DNA of 64,000 bases from Forficula auricularia (GCA_024734495.1 JALMQS010000225.1:19420573-19484572); one strand, 5' to 3'. Numbered from the stretch's first letter, positions 1 to 12,942 are shown. Notes: generated by a model from the letters alone, not told the origin. Numbers and translations are program-made.

Positions 1-429
1 TACAATCGTGCTTTCTGGAAATAAAAGAGCTAGTAGACTAAATCGCAAAAAAAGTTCCAATTTATATTATTGGCAAGGGGCGGTAAATAGAGGCTCGGGT
101 TTTTAACAGCGCATGAGCAGCAAATTATATTAATTTAATTTATTTAGTTATTAGTTGGACCATAGGCGTAGTTAGCACCCCCCCCCCCCCCTTTAAAAGA
201 AACTCTCTATCTACGCCTTCATTAAAAAATATTTAATTTTTAACCGGAAAGTTACTTTTGACATTTAATCTTCTCTAGCTGACTTGAATAGTCATCGGAG
301 CTAATTAAAGATAATGAACTTTCTTTTAGGAAAAAAAAATTCAAAATGTTTATTCATTAGAGTTTTTTTAATATGTAGAATATCTAGGGCGATAGATCAG
401 TATTTTTCTAACTTTACACATAAATTTCA
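1..429. other. AT-rich sequence without a gene
   Basis: No convincing coding region or RNA gene is visible. A run of 14 C (about 178-191) is the only simple-sequence feature. The stretch borders the large fold-back element to the right. Confidence 0.5.
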
Positions 430-3290
430 CCAATATTGCCTAACCCTTTGAGGTACAGAAATTTATATAATGATGTTTATTAAAGAAGATTTAATTTCAA
501 ATATTGTTTTACAAGAAAAATTATTAAATATTGAAATTAAAATTCTTTCCAGCTACTAAAATATTGATCTGAGCTAATTGTATATATATATAATGATTAT
601 TATTTTGGGATATGAAATTATATGATATTTCCTGGGAGTTTTTTTTTGTAGGTTGAATATCTAGAACGATAGAATAGAGTTTATCTAACTTTCCACATAA
701 ATTTCACCATTACTGCCTAACCCTTTAAGGAACACAAATTTATTGAATGACCTTAATTACAGAAGATATAATTTCCAACAGAAAAGTTCATGTGAGTGAA
801 AAGTCTAAAATCAATAGATTACGAGTTGAAAGATATTGCAATAATATATGTAGAGTGAATGGACTTCAATCAATAACAAATGTCTCTGATCAGGCGACAC
901 ATCCTCTCAATATAACAGATCAAATGTATTATAAACGAGAAAGAAATCGATGAACACAAATTTATTGAATGACCTTAATTACAGAAGATATAATTTCCAA
1001 CAGAAAAGCTCATATGAGTAAAAAGTCTAAAATCAATACTTTACGAGTTAAAAGATATTCCAATATTTTAGAGNNNNNNNNNNNNNNNNNNNNNNNNNNN
1101 NNNNNNNNNNNNNNNNNNNNNNNNNNNNNNNNNNNNNNNNNNNNNNNNNNNNNNNNNNNNNNNNNNNNNNNNNGGGAACAGTCGCTAAAATCTCCATATC
1201 CAAATAACGACTGCCTGACAGAATTTTTTATTTTGATCCCAGGGGGGGCATGTGCACCCTCTTTCCCCCTTGTGGACGCCAAATAACGACTGCCTGATAG
1301 TGTTATGATCAAATAGTAATTTGTATTCATCAGCTTATAGCAGTAACATAATTTAAATCGAAAGGGAATTCTATTATACAATATTTTTTTATTTTTTATT
1401 TTCATATTACAACTGTAGTTTGAAATTTCATTTATATGTTAAGAAGGAGGTCGATCAAATATGAAAGTAAAAATATATGGTATGCTCTTATTTTATGTGA
1501 CTAGTCAATTTTTCATTAATAGTTGTTTCAGTAGGTTTTAATGGTTGGTTTGAGATTTTAAATAAGATACTATAGAGACTTTAAATAATATAATAGTAAG
1601 CTATATAAAGTATTATATTTAATTAATGAACATGCCAAAACTCGCCTTCGAACAAAACGCTGATAAAGTTGAGATCTTTGAAGCATTACCTAAAATCAAT
1701 ACTTTACGAGTTAAAAGATATTCCAATATTGTAGAGCGAATGGACTTCAATCACACAAATGAGGTGTCTGATGGCGAGACATCATAGGATAAAAGAGACC
1801 AAAATAATTATAAATTTGAAAGAAATTGATTTTATTTTATCGATTTAATCTATCTTGAGGTTCATAGTAACTTTTTAATATAAGAGAAAATAGCATTTTC
1901 ATTAAAAATTTTGTAGTTTAAAAGAAATTGTATGAAAAGAGTCAATTTCTTCTCTCCAGGAGCGAATCAACTAGAAAAGGCAAAAAATTTATTTTTTTTC
2001 TCATTAGATATCTCTTCAAATGTATTGAAATTTCATATCTGGGTGTTTTCGTCACTTATCTATTATATGAAGAAATTATTTTGAAGAAATTTGAATTTTA
2101 AAGGGTAGTTTATATGAAGTTCAATTTGAAAAAACGCTAATAACTCCGTTGAAATTTTTTTTAAATATGAAATTAATAGAAATTATAAAACAATTAATTA
2201 TTAATAATTTAATTCAATTTTGAACAAAATCGATTCAGTATTTTTGAGAAAATCGACAAAAACGCCGAAAACCGTCTTTGTTTTAAAGACCGTTTTAGAA
2301 ACATTTTAAAAATCCAGCTCCATGTCACAAGTCAACATTTCGTTTCATATGGAATTTTTGATTGTTTTCCACAGGACGAAATTTCACACAAAACGGCCTT
2401 TTTTTTTGTCGGTTCAGATTGTTTTTGACCATTTTCTCAAAAAGTACTCAATCAATTTCGTTCAAAATGAAAGTATATTATTGATAATTGATTGTTTTAT
2501 AATATCTCAATAATTTCTATATTTTTAAAAATTATTTTAAAGGAGTTATTAGCGTTTTTTTAAATTAGGCTTCAAATAAAGTACCCTCTAAAATAAAAAC
2601 AAATTACTAAGAAAAAATTCTATAAAAAGATAAAAGGAAATAACACATAGATATAAAATTTCAAAATATTTGATTTGATATTTAATGAGAAAAAAATAAA
2701 AATTTTTTGCATTTTTAGTTGATTCGCCGGCAAAGAAATTAGATCTTTAACTTTTAAACTACAAAATGCTACTTTTCTTATATTACAAAAGGTACTGTGA
2801 ACCACCAGATAGCTATGAAATCGATAAAATAAGATCGATTTCTTTCTCGTTTATAATACATTTTGATCTGTTATATTGAGAGGATGTGTCGCCCGATCAG
2901 AGACATTTGTTATTGATTGAAGTCCATTCACTCTACATATATTATTGCAATATCTTTCAACTCGTAATCTATTGATTTTAGACTTTTCACTCACATGAAC
3001 TTTTCTGTTGGAAATTATATCTTCTGTAATAAAGGTCATTCAATAAATCTGTGTACCTTAAAGGGTTAGGCAGTAATGGTGAAATTTATGTGGAAAGTTA
3101 GATAAACACTGCTCTATCGTTCTAGATATTCAACCTACAAAAAAAAACTCCCAGGAAATATCATATAATTTCATATCCCAAAATAATAATCATTATATAT
3201 ATATATAATTAGCTCAGATCAATATTTTAGTAGCTGGAAAGAATTTTAATTTCAATATTTAATAATTTTTTCTTGTAAAACAATAAATTA
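430..3290. repeat. large palindromic (fold-back) repeat element
   Basis: Sequence at 430-960 recurs inverted at 2850-3290. The inner parts 1690-2300 and 2310-2820 are inverted copies of each other, so the element folds around a centre near 2300-2370. The left arm holds an internal direct repeat (730-770 against 958-1000). It is also interrupted by the N gap and about 500 bases of unrelated sequence (1174-1690), where a 20-base motif is repeated at about 1200 and 1280. Short ORFs in the arms are not preserved between copies and do not look like proteins. It is probably a non-autonomous DNA transposon with very long terminal inverted repeats. The family is unknown. Confidence 0.7.
1074..1173. 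other. assembly gap (100 N)
   Basis: Exactly 100 N, the usual placeholder for a gap of unknown size. ORFs crossing it are artefacts. Confidence 0.99.
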
Positions 3291-4190
3291 TATAAATTAT
3301 ATAAAGAGACTGTCACACTATGAATGTGAAATTTTTTATCGAAATTCGAGTCATCAGCGAAATTAATTATTTTGGACAAATCATTTGGCTTCAATTCTTA
3401 TATTTAAAAATTAAAAATATAAATATATTTTCTATATAATAATGATAACCTATTTATTTCAACCTGCCGTTTTCGCCATCCAAAATTAACAAATCTAAAC
3501 TTCCGATCTCTCAAATTAAAGCTCAGAAGGTCTTAAAAACATTTTAGCTAATTATTCTATTCTATAAGTGAAATAAATAAATATTTTAATTTAATAAATA
3601 TATAACAAAATTGTTTTTATTTTCTTGTCTAGAGTTTTATTTTAAATCTTGAAGGGTCTCAAAAATACTAGTTTCCCCGGGCACCGCATTTTCTCTGAAA
3701 CCCTGGCCCTGGCTCTAACTACATTTAAAGTTTAAATCTACATATATAAAATTAAGGTATTGTCTGTACATTGGTCTAAATCACGACAAATTTTGGTTGC
3801 GCACTTTTCAAGCAAAATTATGAACGAAGAAACCCTCAACAAAATTTTTGTCTGTCTCTATGTATGTTTGCGTGGGTTTCGCGGAAAGTTGCTCACGATT
3901 CACGTAAAAACGACTGAAGATTATTATTATGAAATTGCATATTTGGATCAGATGCCATCTTACATTTATTGATATATAAAGTTTTGATATTTTGACCCCA
4001 AAGGGGTTTGTTTGGGGGGGGCGCACTAATGGAAATTATCAAATAACTCATAAATTATTAACTCTACGGCAAATTTTGTAATGAGCAAAGTTTTACGGTA
4101 TGTGATTTCTGACATCTTTTGTTTAAAAAAATTCTCCCAAAAAGCCACCCGAAAAGGGGTGGAGGGGGGGGGGAGAAAATGTAATTATTG
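3291..4190. other. AT-rich sequence without a gene
   Basis: No coding pattern is visible on either strand. Short open frames at 3760-4026 overlap each other on opposite strands and show no domain. Confidence 0.4.
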
Positions 4191-4720
4191 CCCTTGGAGC
4201 AAACTCAATCAAATTTTGTATACATAATCTGTGGGCCTCTACAGCAGTGTTCCGCAAACTTTTTGAGTTCAAAGGTACACCCCGAGGTACACCTACCAAA
4301 TCAAGATATTTTAGAGGTACACCAGAGAAAAATACCAATGTTTATTTAATATTTATTTATTATTAAAATCAATATAATATGAAAAAATTTTAATGAGAAA
4401 CGTGAGCCTGCTTAACTGACCACAGGCTATCAAAATTTGGAGCAATCGTTGATAAGGCTGCTCTCATCTCTTGCTGCTCGTATTACTCTCAGCTAGCTGC
4501 ATTATCTTTACAAAACTTGACATTTTCCACGGCACACCAACTAATGACCACGTGTACACCAGTGTGCCGCGGCACACAGTTTGTGGAACCCTGCTCTAGA
4601 GAGCTAGAAATGCAAAAAACTAACCACTCAAAATGGGAGGAGGGTCAAAAAATGAAAATTCTTGATCTTGGACTAAACGCAACTAAATTTTGTATACTTA
4701 CATAATCTGTGGGTCACTAG
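4191..4720 (+). repeat. degenerate copy of the 120-bp internal repeat of the ACTTTACCATACA element family
   Basis: The block with 'aaattttgtatac' followed by 'aatctgtggg' occurs at about 4212-4236 and 4685-4715. It matches blocks at 53500-53780, 57200-57370 and, inverted, 59920-60190. Here the repeat is split by a small hAT-like insertion (4245-4593). Confidence 0.55.
4245..4593. mobile_element. small hAT-like non-autonomous element (349 bp)
   Basis: It starts CAGTGTTCCGCAAAC and ends with the near inverted repeat GTTTGTGGAACCCTG. The flanking 8-mers ctctacag (4237-4244) and ctctagag (4594-4601) match at 7 of 8 bases, the target duplication length expected for hAT. Removing it restores the host repeat seen at other copies. 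It has no coding capacity. Confidence 0.7.
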
Positions 4721-4721
4721 A

Positions 4722-4992
4722 AGGCTTGAAATGCAAAAACTGGGTGCGGAGATGGAATGGGGTGGGTCGTGGTAGGGTATGGGGTGCAGTGGTGGGGTGC
4801 GGGTGTGGGGGAGGGTCCAGGGGTGAAATGGGGGTCGGGTGAGGGAGTAGGGCGTAGTAGGCTGGGGGTGCAGAAGGTGACTCCGGGTGTGGGGTCCAGG
4901 GGGGTGCGGGTGCAGGTTTGGTCGAGTGGGGGGTCCAGGGGGTATAGCGTCCTGGCTAGCAAGAGGGCCGCCGAAGGCGGGCCTTGTAGCTA
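4722..4992 (+). repeat. G-rich tract with a Helitron-like 3' end
   Basis: About 220 bases are strongly G-skewed on the plus strand (dense GGG/GGGG runs). They are followed by a GC-rich near-hairpin (about 4966-4983) and CTAG, with T as the next base. A hairpin close to a terminal CTAG inserted before T is the 3' signature of Helitrons. An inverted relative lies at 54398-54950. A Helitron 5' TC end was not identified, so the assignment is tentative. Confidence 0.4.
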
Positions 4993-6040
4993 GTTCTTCA
5001 ATAAAACAAGAAATTTATTGAAAAACAATTGTAAATAAGATTTTGCCTCTAAATCAAGAATGTATCATAATATTTCTATTATTTATTCCAAAATTGATTA
5101 ATCAAAAGAACATATTTTAAATTTCGATGCTTGAATTTGGCGCTCTTATTCTACCTAAAGATTACTAGCGTTCCAAGCGACTGTCCTTGAAGAGATTATA
5201 CTTAATTATAAAAATTCACATTCGCTTTTCCTCTTTACATTTGCCACGTCTATAAAATGTTTGCATAATATTTGCTCTTCTTATTGAATAACTAAAATAT
5301 TCAATCAAGAACATATAATATTATCAACAAATAACTGGGAAATATTAAAAATAATATGTCTAATATTATTAATTTGATCCAAAGGCATTCTGTAAGTAAA
5401 CTTATGTAATATATTATATATGATATAAATTATTTTTTCATTTAATTGATTATAGATTAATGATATTAAATTAAATCGTCTAAATGTTATTTAAGGACCT
5501 GAGATTTTGTTATTATAAAAACTACATCTTCAAAATGGTAAATCTTCAAATCTCTATGAATATATATAAAAATTAAATAGTTTATAAAAAAATATGCCAT
5601 GTGGCATCTCATACATTCACGTGCCCACCCCTATAAATCTGCAAAATATGTTCCAAATCAGACTAATAGGTTAAAATTTTCGATTCATTAATTTTTGGTC
5701 CGATTTCAACCAAACTCTTAATCTCATTGCACCAAAACTACATGGGAATAAATTGCGTTTTATTATTCACACTGCCCTTGACTCAGCTCTTACGAACCCT
5801 GGGGCAAAATCAAACCAGCCTCTCAATGCTGGGACAAATAAAAGTAATACATTTTTCAATTTGTAATATATTTTATTATTTAACAAATAAATAAATCAGT
5901 AACTTAATATGTTTTGTTCCCCAATTTTGGCTATTTTATATTTTTATTTATAATAGGTATGTACTAGATTTTAGTAGTACAAAAATTTATTTAACAGTGA
6001 TAACTACCCCCACCCCCTGCATCCCCCCTCTCTTCGGGCC
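4993..6040. other. AT-rich sequence without a gene
   Basis: No gene-like structure. The plus-strand open frame at 5997-6242 lies partly in the neighbouring repeat copy and has no recognisable protein pattern. Confidence 0.4.
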
Positions 6041-6474
6041 TGTTCACACTAGTTTTAGAGCTAGCCCCTACACAAAATTTGGTAACGTACTAATAACAAG
6101 GCCCAGATTAAAATATTTCGACCAAATAATTCCGGATATGGTATGCGAGACATTTAGAAGAGGTCAATCAGCTGATGGAGGACAGAGCAGAGTGGTGACG
6201 GGTGGTTGCGTCAAACCAGTCTTAGGACTGTGTACTCAATGATGATGACTAATAACAGACATTTTGACAAAATTATTAAATATCTCGTAAAACATAATTT
6301 TTCGATGTTCACTCAATAGAACTTTTCTGTAGACCAAAACGCCATGGTTTCGCTCAATTTTTTTTTATCAAAATCGTTTCAGCTGTTTTTGAGATATTTT
6401 GAAAAAACGAAGCAAAAAAACACTTTTTTCATGCACGATTACAATACTTGAGCATAACCTGTATGATAAAGTAA
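6041..6474 (-). repeat. partial copy of the ACTTTACCATACA element family
   Basis: The minus strand matches the left half of the copies at 53084, 56828 and 60604: the 'gcacgattacaatac' block, the 'agcgaaaccatgg' block and the 'agctagctc' block in the same order. The right half with internal tandem repeats is missing. Confidence 0.6.
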
Positions 6475-6529
6475 AAAAAAATTTGATTTCACGAGGGATT
6501 GAACCTCCTAAAATCCTGTATATTTGTAC

Positions 6530-7350
6530 CAGTGCCGCATTATAGTACGGGCGCTCGCCCGGGCCAGAGAAAACAAGGGGCCCGGTCAGCCGGAGATAAA
6601 AAAAATTATGAGTAAATTTTATATATTATTTATCTATTTTCTTATTTTTTCTATAGTAAAGTTTATTTTTTTAATATTATTCTTGTTACTATTTGTAGAT
6701 TTAAATGTTAGAACATGTGTGATTCATTTATTTACCAATACCAAATTTCTTATTATTTTTTCCCAACTTGCCCTTCCTTTGACAAAAATTTTACAATATA
6801 TTCAATTAATAAGTTGTTAGGGAAATAAGGAGAATAGCTTATGCAAGTACTTTATTTTATACCAACGTTTCGTCAACTTTGTTGACTTCTCAGGGCTCAA
6901 ACAAATTAACTTCTTTGCATATTTGTCATTTTATAAATATTCATTCTTAGCAAACACATATAGGCACAAATTGAAAATATTTCCTATCAATCTGTGCCTA
7001 TATGTGTTTGATAAGAATGAATATTTATAAAATGACAAATATGCAAAGAAGTTAATTTGTTTGAGCCCAGAGGAAGTCAACAAAGTTGACGAAACGTTGG
7101 CATAAAGTAGAAAATATTTGCATAAGCTATTGTCCTTATTTCCCTACAATGACTTATTAATTTAATCGATGGACATAAATAATCAAAATAATATATTCAA
7201 TGTTTCAATACTAAGCTAACAAAAAAATAATAAATTATCTGTAAATGTACAAAATAAAAATTAGTTAAAGTGTTTAAAAAAATTTCTTTAGGGGGGGGGG
7301 GGCGAAAATATATACCGCCCGGGGCCCGAAGGACCCTACATCCGGCACTG
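6530..7350. mobile_element. hAT-like non-autonomous element with a nested palindrome
   Basis: The ends are near inverted repeats: CAGTGCCGCAT at the left and, on the complement, CAGTGCCGGATGTAGGG at the right. Both are followed inward by GC-rich sequence. The flanking 8-mers (atttgtac and ataaatac) agree at only 5 of 8, so any target duplication has decayed. There is no transposase. Confidence 0.5.
6832..7146. repeat. palindromic insert with two hammerhead-like motifs
   Basis: Sequence from about 6832 to 6975 is repeated inverted to 7146. Each arm carries a stem (GTCAAC...GTTGAC) directly followed by GAAACGTT, at 6864-6893 on minus and 7067-7098 on plus. It lies inside the hAT-like element 6530-7350. 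Confidence 0.6.
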
Positions 7351-7561
7351 ATAAATACATATATAATATATTAATTCTAATTTAATTTTTAAATTTCAAG
7401 ATAACGCCACACTGAACATTACTAGCCATGGAGAGTTAACGCTTGAAAAGTTGGCAGCACTGCACACTAAATATCTAATCCTGATATAACCAATAAACGG
7501 ATTTATCTCAACCTCGTGGTCATAAAATATATCCAGCATAATCTAACCCGACGTTGAAAAC

Positions 7562-7751
7562 ATGGAAGAAATGGAAACGGCAAATTCTTCTCAAGAGATG
7601 GCAAGTTCACCTCAAAAGAATGAAAAGAAAAAGAAAAAAGGAATTATCTATATGTCTAGTATTCCACCTTTTATGACAGTTGCCGTTGCCCGAAAACTTT
7701 TAAGTGAATATGGTGAGGTAGGCAGGATGTTTTTTCAACCTATCCAAAGAG
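7562..7751 (+). CDS. ABT1: ABT1/ESF2-like RRM protein, exon 1
   Basis: First coding exon of a predicted 210-residue protein. After a lysine-rich stretch (about residues 20-26) comes an RRM-type start with the RNP2-like core IIYMSSIP and the ABT1-typical 'EYGEVGRMFFQP'. ABT1 (Esf2 in yeast) is a nucleolar protein of the small-subunit processome. It is needed for early 18S rRNA processing, and the mouse protein was first described as a TBP-binding activator of basal transcription. The start is the first ATG before the conserved block. The exon ends after 'caaagag' at a GTCAGT donor. The codon split across the junction gives QRDKKKKTGK, matching the family. Yeast and human members are longer, mainly at the termini. 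The frame reading on into the intron is not used. Confidence 0.85.
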
Positions 7752-7792
7752 GTCAGTATCTAATTCCTGTTTATATTATATATTTATATATG

Positions 7793-9109
7793 TAGTGGGT
7801 TGAAGGAGTTATTCAAAACAAGCATGCACGTGGTCCAATAAAATTCCCAGAATAAAGACATTTCGGCCTGAATTTATCAGGCCATCTTCAGTTTATTAGG
7901 AATTATACACATATTACCATAAGTACATGTGATTGTTCCTGGTTTTATCAATAAAAAGGAATTTACCTTAATATATTTAGTGTTGTACTGGAGCCCAAGA
8001 TTCAGATATAGGATTGCCACACGTTCTAGTTTTGGTAGAACAGTCCTACAATTAAGATATTTGTCCTACGTGAAAGGAAAAGTGTGTCCTACTTTGAACT
8101 ATTTACCTTTTAAATTTTTAAAAATTGCTTTTTTTAAGGTAGTTGTTTCACCATTCTTAGGATTTTTTAATTTCAAATAGATTATTATTTAAATACTTCT
8201 GCATCGATTGGTGGCAAAACGAAATTTATGAACAATATAGTTCCGGAGATATTAAATTCCAAAGAGTTTTTCAGACTCTTATACATTGCACTATATGGGA
8301 TATCGGAAAGTTTACATACATATTTAATTATAATTGGCAGAAACCTTCTTTACCATTGTTATAAAAAAACTAAACCAACATTAAACAATAACTAAAACAT
8401 TTTTTAATAAAATTTTAATTCATAGTTACAACACAGTTTCTGAGATAATGAATAAATAATGAAAAATTTACACTAAAAACAAGCTGGCAACAACTCATGT
8501 ATTTAACCTAAAAAGTGTGTTAACTTTAGTACTTTTTTGACGTTTTTTTCTCTTCAGCCATTATCGCAACAGCTTTCAATCGTTTATTAATAACTTTTTC
8601 TTTTATAAATAGACCTTTATAATGTATTTTATCTGCCATTTCTATTATAAAAATATTCAACCTCGGACAATGTTGCCAGTTTTGTCAAATCAGCACTGGA
8701 TTGGCTAGTAGTGGTAAATAAACAGCAAAAAGTTTTGGGCTTAAGAATTATGAATCCTTATTGTCTGTTCTATATACTCTGTCATTAACTTTTTCGCGAA
8801 ACAACTACTAAATACTTTTTAAATTTTTAAAAATTGCTTTTTTTAACGAGAAAAATTCTTTGCGTACAATTTTATGCAACAGGACAAAATAGCATTGAAT
8901 TATTAAAATGTGCAAAGAGTGATAAAAAATATAAGTTTAGGCATAATAGATAAAAACTGTTATGTATAAAAAAATCTTTAATTTACAAATATACTAAATT
9001 TTTTTTATTCATCAGTGTTTTTTTTTGTGGTTATTAATTTGACCTACTTTTAGCTTATCAACATGTTGCAACTCTATTCAGAGATAAGAATAACTCCTTC
9101 AACCCACTA
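7793..9109. mobile_element. fold-back element in ABT1 intron 1
   Basis: Terminal inverted repeats of about 20 bases, starting TAGTGGGTTGAAGGAGTTAT, occur at 7793 and as the complement ending at 9109. Nearby sequence is heavily palindromic: 8320-8500 is inverted at 9310-9470, and 8160-8320 is inverted at 10130-10330. Related sequence at 61990-62312 shows a dispersed family. A hammerhead-like motif lies at 7857-7891 (minus). No transposase is visible. Confidence 0.55.
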
Positions 9110-10778
9110 TTATAAGAGATTGTAAGAGATTGAATATTTTTATATTAAAATGACAGATAAAATACATTTGAAATTTCTATAAAAATCGTTTTGTTATTTT
9201 TTAACAAATGTAATCAACGCCTACGTGACACCTTATGAAAATTATAATTTTGAAAAAATCTAGTGCATGCATCTTTTGCTGATTAAATAAATGCGCTGTT
9301 GCCAAATTGTTTTTAGTGTAAAAATTTTTTTATACATTTTTCATTATTTATTCCTTATTATCTCAGAAACTATGTTGTAATTATGAATTAAAATATATAT
9401 TGGCTATTGTTTAATGTTGGTTTAGTTTTTTATAAAAATGGTAAGAAGGGTTTCTTAATTATACTATATATATTTGTCTAGATTAATTTGTAACAACCCT
9501 TAGAGAAATTTCTCTAAAAAATTACCCTCTTGCCTAGAATCGAACCGACGAACTCTTGAACTAAGGGCATGAGCTCTAGCCATTAGACCAATGTAACATT
9601 AATATTTATAACTTGATTTCTGTTACTAAAACTATATATTTTTGATTTAGTCTTTGTGTCGAGATAATATTGTATTCATTTGAACTCGAATGAAAATGAA
9701 AAATCACCAATAGATTTTAAATTAAGAAACATTAAATATATATTAATTAACGAGGCAAATTTGAAATATAATTGTCATCTCGGATTTTAAACTGATGGCT
9801 CCAATCGATTTTCATTAACCAGGCAAATTTGAAATATAATTCTAATTTGGACTCGAATTTTGAAATGAAAGACTCCAATTCATTTTAAATTAAGAAACAT
9901 TAAATATCTTGATAATTGTTCCTCTCTCCCCCCCCCCCCCCCAGGCCACCAAAACTTAAAGAGCGAAACTTTAAAGAGACGATGTATTTTCGGTAGTTTA
10001 CGGATATACATTTGGAGTGTGGTTTTTTAAGAGGAATAAGATTTTTGGACCGAGACGCTGCCCGCCAGGGCACCAGCCCGGAGGGCCGAGCTTCGAGGGC
10101 GTGCCGAAGCCACGCACGAAAAGCTCGTAATTAAATATGTATGTAAATTTTCCGATATCCGGTATAGTGCAATGTTAAAGAGCCTGAAAAAAGGCAATTT
10201 TTGAAATTTAATATCTCCGGAACTGTATTGTTCATAAATTTCGTTTTGCCACCAATCGATGCAGAAGTATTTAAATAATAATCTATATAAATTTCAAAAA
10301 ATCCTAAGAAAACGCATTTGGTGGAACAACTACCTTAAAAGATTTGTTTGTTTGTTTTTTATTTAAATTTGGCCACTCCATCCTGCCTAAGTCTGCAATT
10401 AACTTCCGGAATTTTTCTTCTTTTAAATAATTTTTCTTGTGACTGCTTTATATAATTAATATTAATTATTCATATGTTATTTGAAAATGTATAGAGAGAA
10501 TTTTTTTAAAAAGTGGGAAAAATGTCTTTTGTTCTCCTAGCAGCAAAACTATGTTCCCATTTTAGACTAAAAAATTACATTTTTGTCTTTTTTATGACCT
10601 AAAGGAATTTTCAAACAAGTGAAATAGACTTCTGACGCCACGTCATTAATTTTTAAACAAATATCTATTCAATATTAAACTTTTTTATAAAGGTGTTTCT
10701 GTTTGATACAAACAAATATACACCTATTTGATGATAAAGATTGGATAAGATTAGAACTAATATTTTAATCATTTTCAG
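9110..10778. other. remainder of ABT1 intron 1: repeat debris
   Basis: Contains inverted partner sequences of the fold-back element (9120-9480, 10130-10345) and a 50-base motif repeated at about 9715-9760 and 9865-9910. There is also a C run (9929-9942) and a GC-rich hairpin-like patch (10045-10125). No exon-like open frame with splice sites was found. Confidence 0.5.
9525..9602 (-). repeat. tRNA-like sequence, probably SINE head or tRNA pseudogene
   Basis: On the minus strand an A-box-like block (TGGTCTAATGGCTAGAGC) is followed about 30 bases later by a B-box-like GGTTCGATTC. The 5' acceptor strand does not pair with the 3' side, so a functional tRNA is unlikely. Confidence 0.4.
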
Positions 10779-10941
10779 ATAAGAAAAAAAAAACTGGAAA
10801 AATGTTTACTGAAGGTTGGGTTGAATTTGAAAAAAAACGAATTGCCAAACAAATTGTACCTCTGTTAAACAATAAAAGAATAGAGAACAAGAAAAAAAGC
10901 AAATTTTATGATTTTTTGTGGAATATGAAATATTTACCCAG
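10779..10941 (+). CDS. ABT1: ABT1/ESF2-like RRM protein, exon 2
   Basis: Preceded by a pyrimidine-rich TTTTCAG acceptor and followed by a GTAATT donor. It encodes the second half of the RRM, including KMFTEGWVEFEKK (RNP1-like) and the family motif FYDFLWNMKYLPR. Phase is kept with both neighbours (190, 163 and 280 coding bases sum to 633). Confidence 0.85.
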
Positions 10942-11285
10942 GTAATTATAATATTAAATCCTTTGCCCTACATTTATGAAATAAAAAAGGTGTTTAATAT
11001 ACACTGCAGTGCAAAAAAATCGATCCACCAATAAAAACTTTTTAAATAGAAAATCATTTTTAATTTTTTTTACAAGTAACCATACATTATTGAAATTGTA
11101 CTTGCCACTTGTCGTGGACTTAGCCCTTGATTAATTAGGCACACAATTTGAACTGCTTAACCTTGAGAAATATCCATTTTGTATATTTGATCTTTCTATC
11201 AATAATGCTTAATTCAACATTTTCAAATGGAATTTGATATTTTATATGAAAAAAAAAATAATACAAAGGTATAATCATAGAGTAA

Positions 11286-11586
11286 TATAGAGTGGAAGGC
11301 TCCTTATGGAGCCAATGTATTTTAGCGTATACGGGTTGCAGAGCTCTCTGGCGAAACCATTGGGCAATAAAATGGCGGAAACCGCTCTCTTCGGGGCAAA
11401 TTTTGGTGACATTATCAAGAGTAAAAAATACGCTTATATATATATAACATAAAGGATATGTATCTTTTATCTATGACAAAGGCTTTGAATGTTCTATTAT
11501 CTTTGGATAGCTCTTAGAACTAAGAGTTTTCGACCTGCAGTCGCTAGAGAGCGCTTTTTCTATATTCGGTAGCCTTCCACTCTATA
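11286..11586. mobile_element. 301-bp MITE with TA-type ends in ABT1 intron 2
   Basis: The ends are perfect inverted repeats, TATAGAGTGGAAGGCT and AGCCTTCCACTCTATA, consistent with a TA target duplication as in Tc1/mariner-derived MITEs. It has no coding capacity. Confidence 0.65.
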
Positions 11587-12662
11587 CTACTCAATGGGTA
11601 TAATAAATAAAAATGTCAAATTGCGGATTTAAATTTCTAAAGAAATCACCAAAGTGTTTGCGTCTATTATTGTATAGAATGAATGTATTTTATTCATTAG
11701 AACTCAATATTAATAACCCTTCAACTGCGGTTGTGGTTTATAAACCACATGCTAAAATTAAAGCCAGGCGCCTAGTGGGATATAGAAACACATGCTAATA
11801 TCAAATAGCGGCGTTTTTTTTTGCGTTTGAACCGTTTGGTTCTACAAAAAATACCCGCAGTTAAAGGGTTAAATGAATGTATTTCGAAAAACCACTAAGA
11901 GCCATTTCTAGTTCTTATTGTTTTTAATTTGCTTTTTTTTGTTTTATTTACTTGATTCAATTCACGAGGATTTTCTTTTTCATGGTAAATCAAATATTAA
12001 CATCTTCAGACCCTCAGACAACTCATTCGTTGCATGAGGATGGCACTTTGTGGAGGCAAAAAAATCTTCAAATCAACCAACCACTCCCTAATGTGTAAAA
12101 CAGGATTTTTCCAACGCGGATGTGTTTTTGTGCAGTTTGTTTTAATACAATTTATTTTGTAAAACATTTTTAAATTTTAATATAATAAATTCTGAGATTC
12201 ATTTTAAAAACAATCAATAAATAATTTTATCTTTTTTATATAGGTACCTATGTATATTAGGGTGGCCCTTATTTTGGGTATTTTCGAATTTTTACTCTCG
12301 CAGGGGCTCATATGGTTCGAAATAAATAAAAAAAAATATCCCCCAAGTTTCAACCCCCATCTCAATTTTAACCTGTGCCTCAGAGCGATGTAAGTTCTCC
12401 CATCTAAATAACATGGGGCTTTTTTGCATTGAACGATCAATTTTTTATATTATATATGTACTCTCGGCAAACCAAATATTTTCAATTAAATTCTAAAATG
12501 TTAATAAACATATTATATTTTTTGGTGATAACTCAGTATGAGGAAGCCATTCAAAATATTTTCTAAGGGCTGCACATTTAGCGATGGGTCTGAACATCCT
12601 TCTAATAATTATAATAATATATTTAATAAAATGTTAACATAAATTTGAATTTTTTATTTTAG

Positions 12663-12942
12663 GTTTAAATGGATTCATTTAAGTGAAAAAATAGCTTATG
12701 AAAGATCTGTTCGTAAATATAAAGAACGAGCTGAAATTGCCCAAGCTAAGCGAGAATCAAACTTCCTCTCTTATCATCTAGAAAAAAGTGCTAAATTATT
12801 TAAAGGAAAAGATAAAACTGGCGAAGAGGATCCTTCGAATATGATTATTAATCAACGAGAATTGAAAGAAGAAATTACAGATTCTGCTGAGGCTGAACCA
12901 AATAGAAGTAAATTTCTCCTCAAAACGTTTATAGATTGTTAG
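12663..12942 (+). CDS. ABT1: ABT1/ESF2-like RRM protein, exon 3 and stop
   Basis: Begins after an ATTTTAG acceptor with FKWIHLSEKIAYERSVRKYK, then the helix EIAQAKRESNFL, both diagnostic of ABT1/Esf2 C-termini. The last 50 residues are acidic and not conserved. It ends in TAG. Spliced length is 211 codons including the stop, with no internal stop, so the gene looks intact. Confidence 0.85.

Noticed and set aside
747..1405. Small ORFs on both strands around the N gap
   Set aside because: They lie in the fold-back repeat or span the N run, and the frame is not kept between inverted copies.
9525..9602. Functional tRNA gene on minus
   Set aside because: Boxes A and B are present, but the acceptor and T stems do not pair properly.
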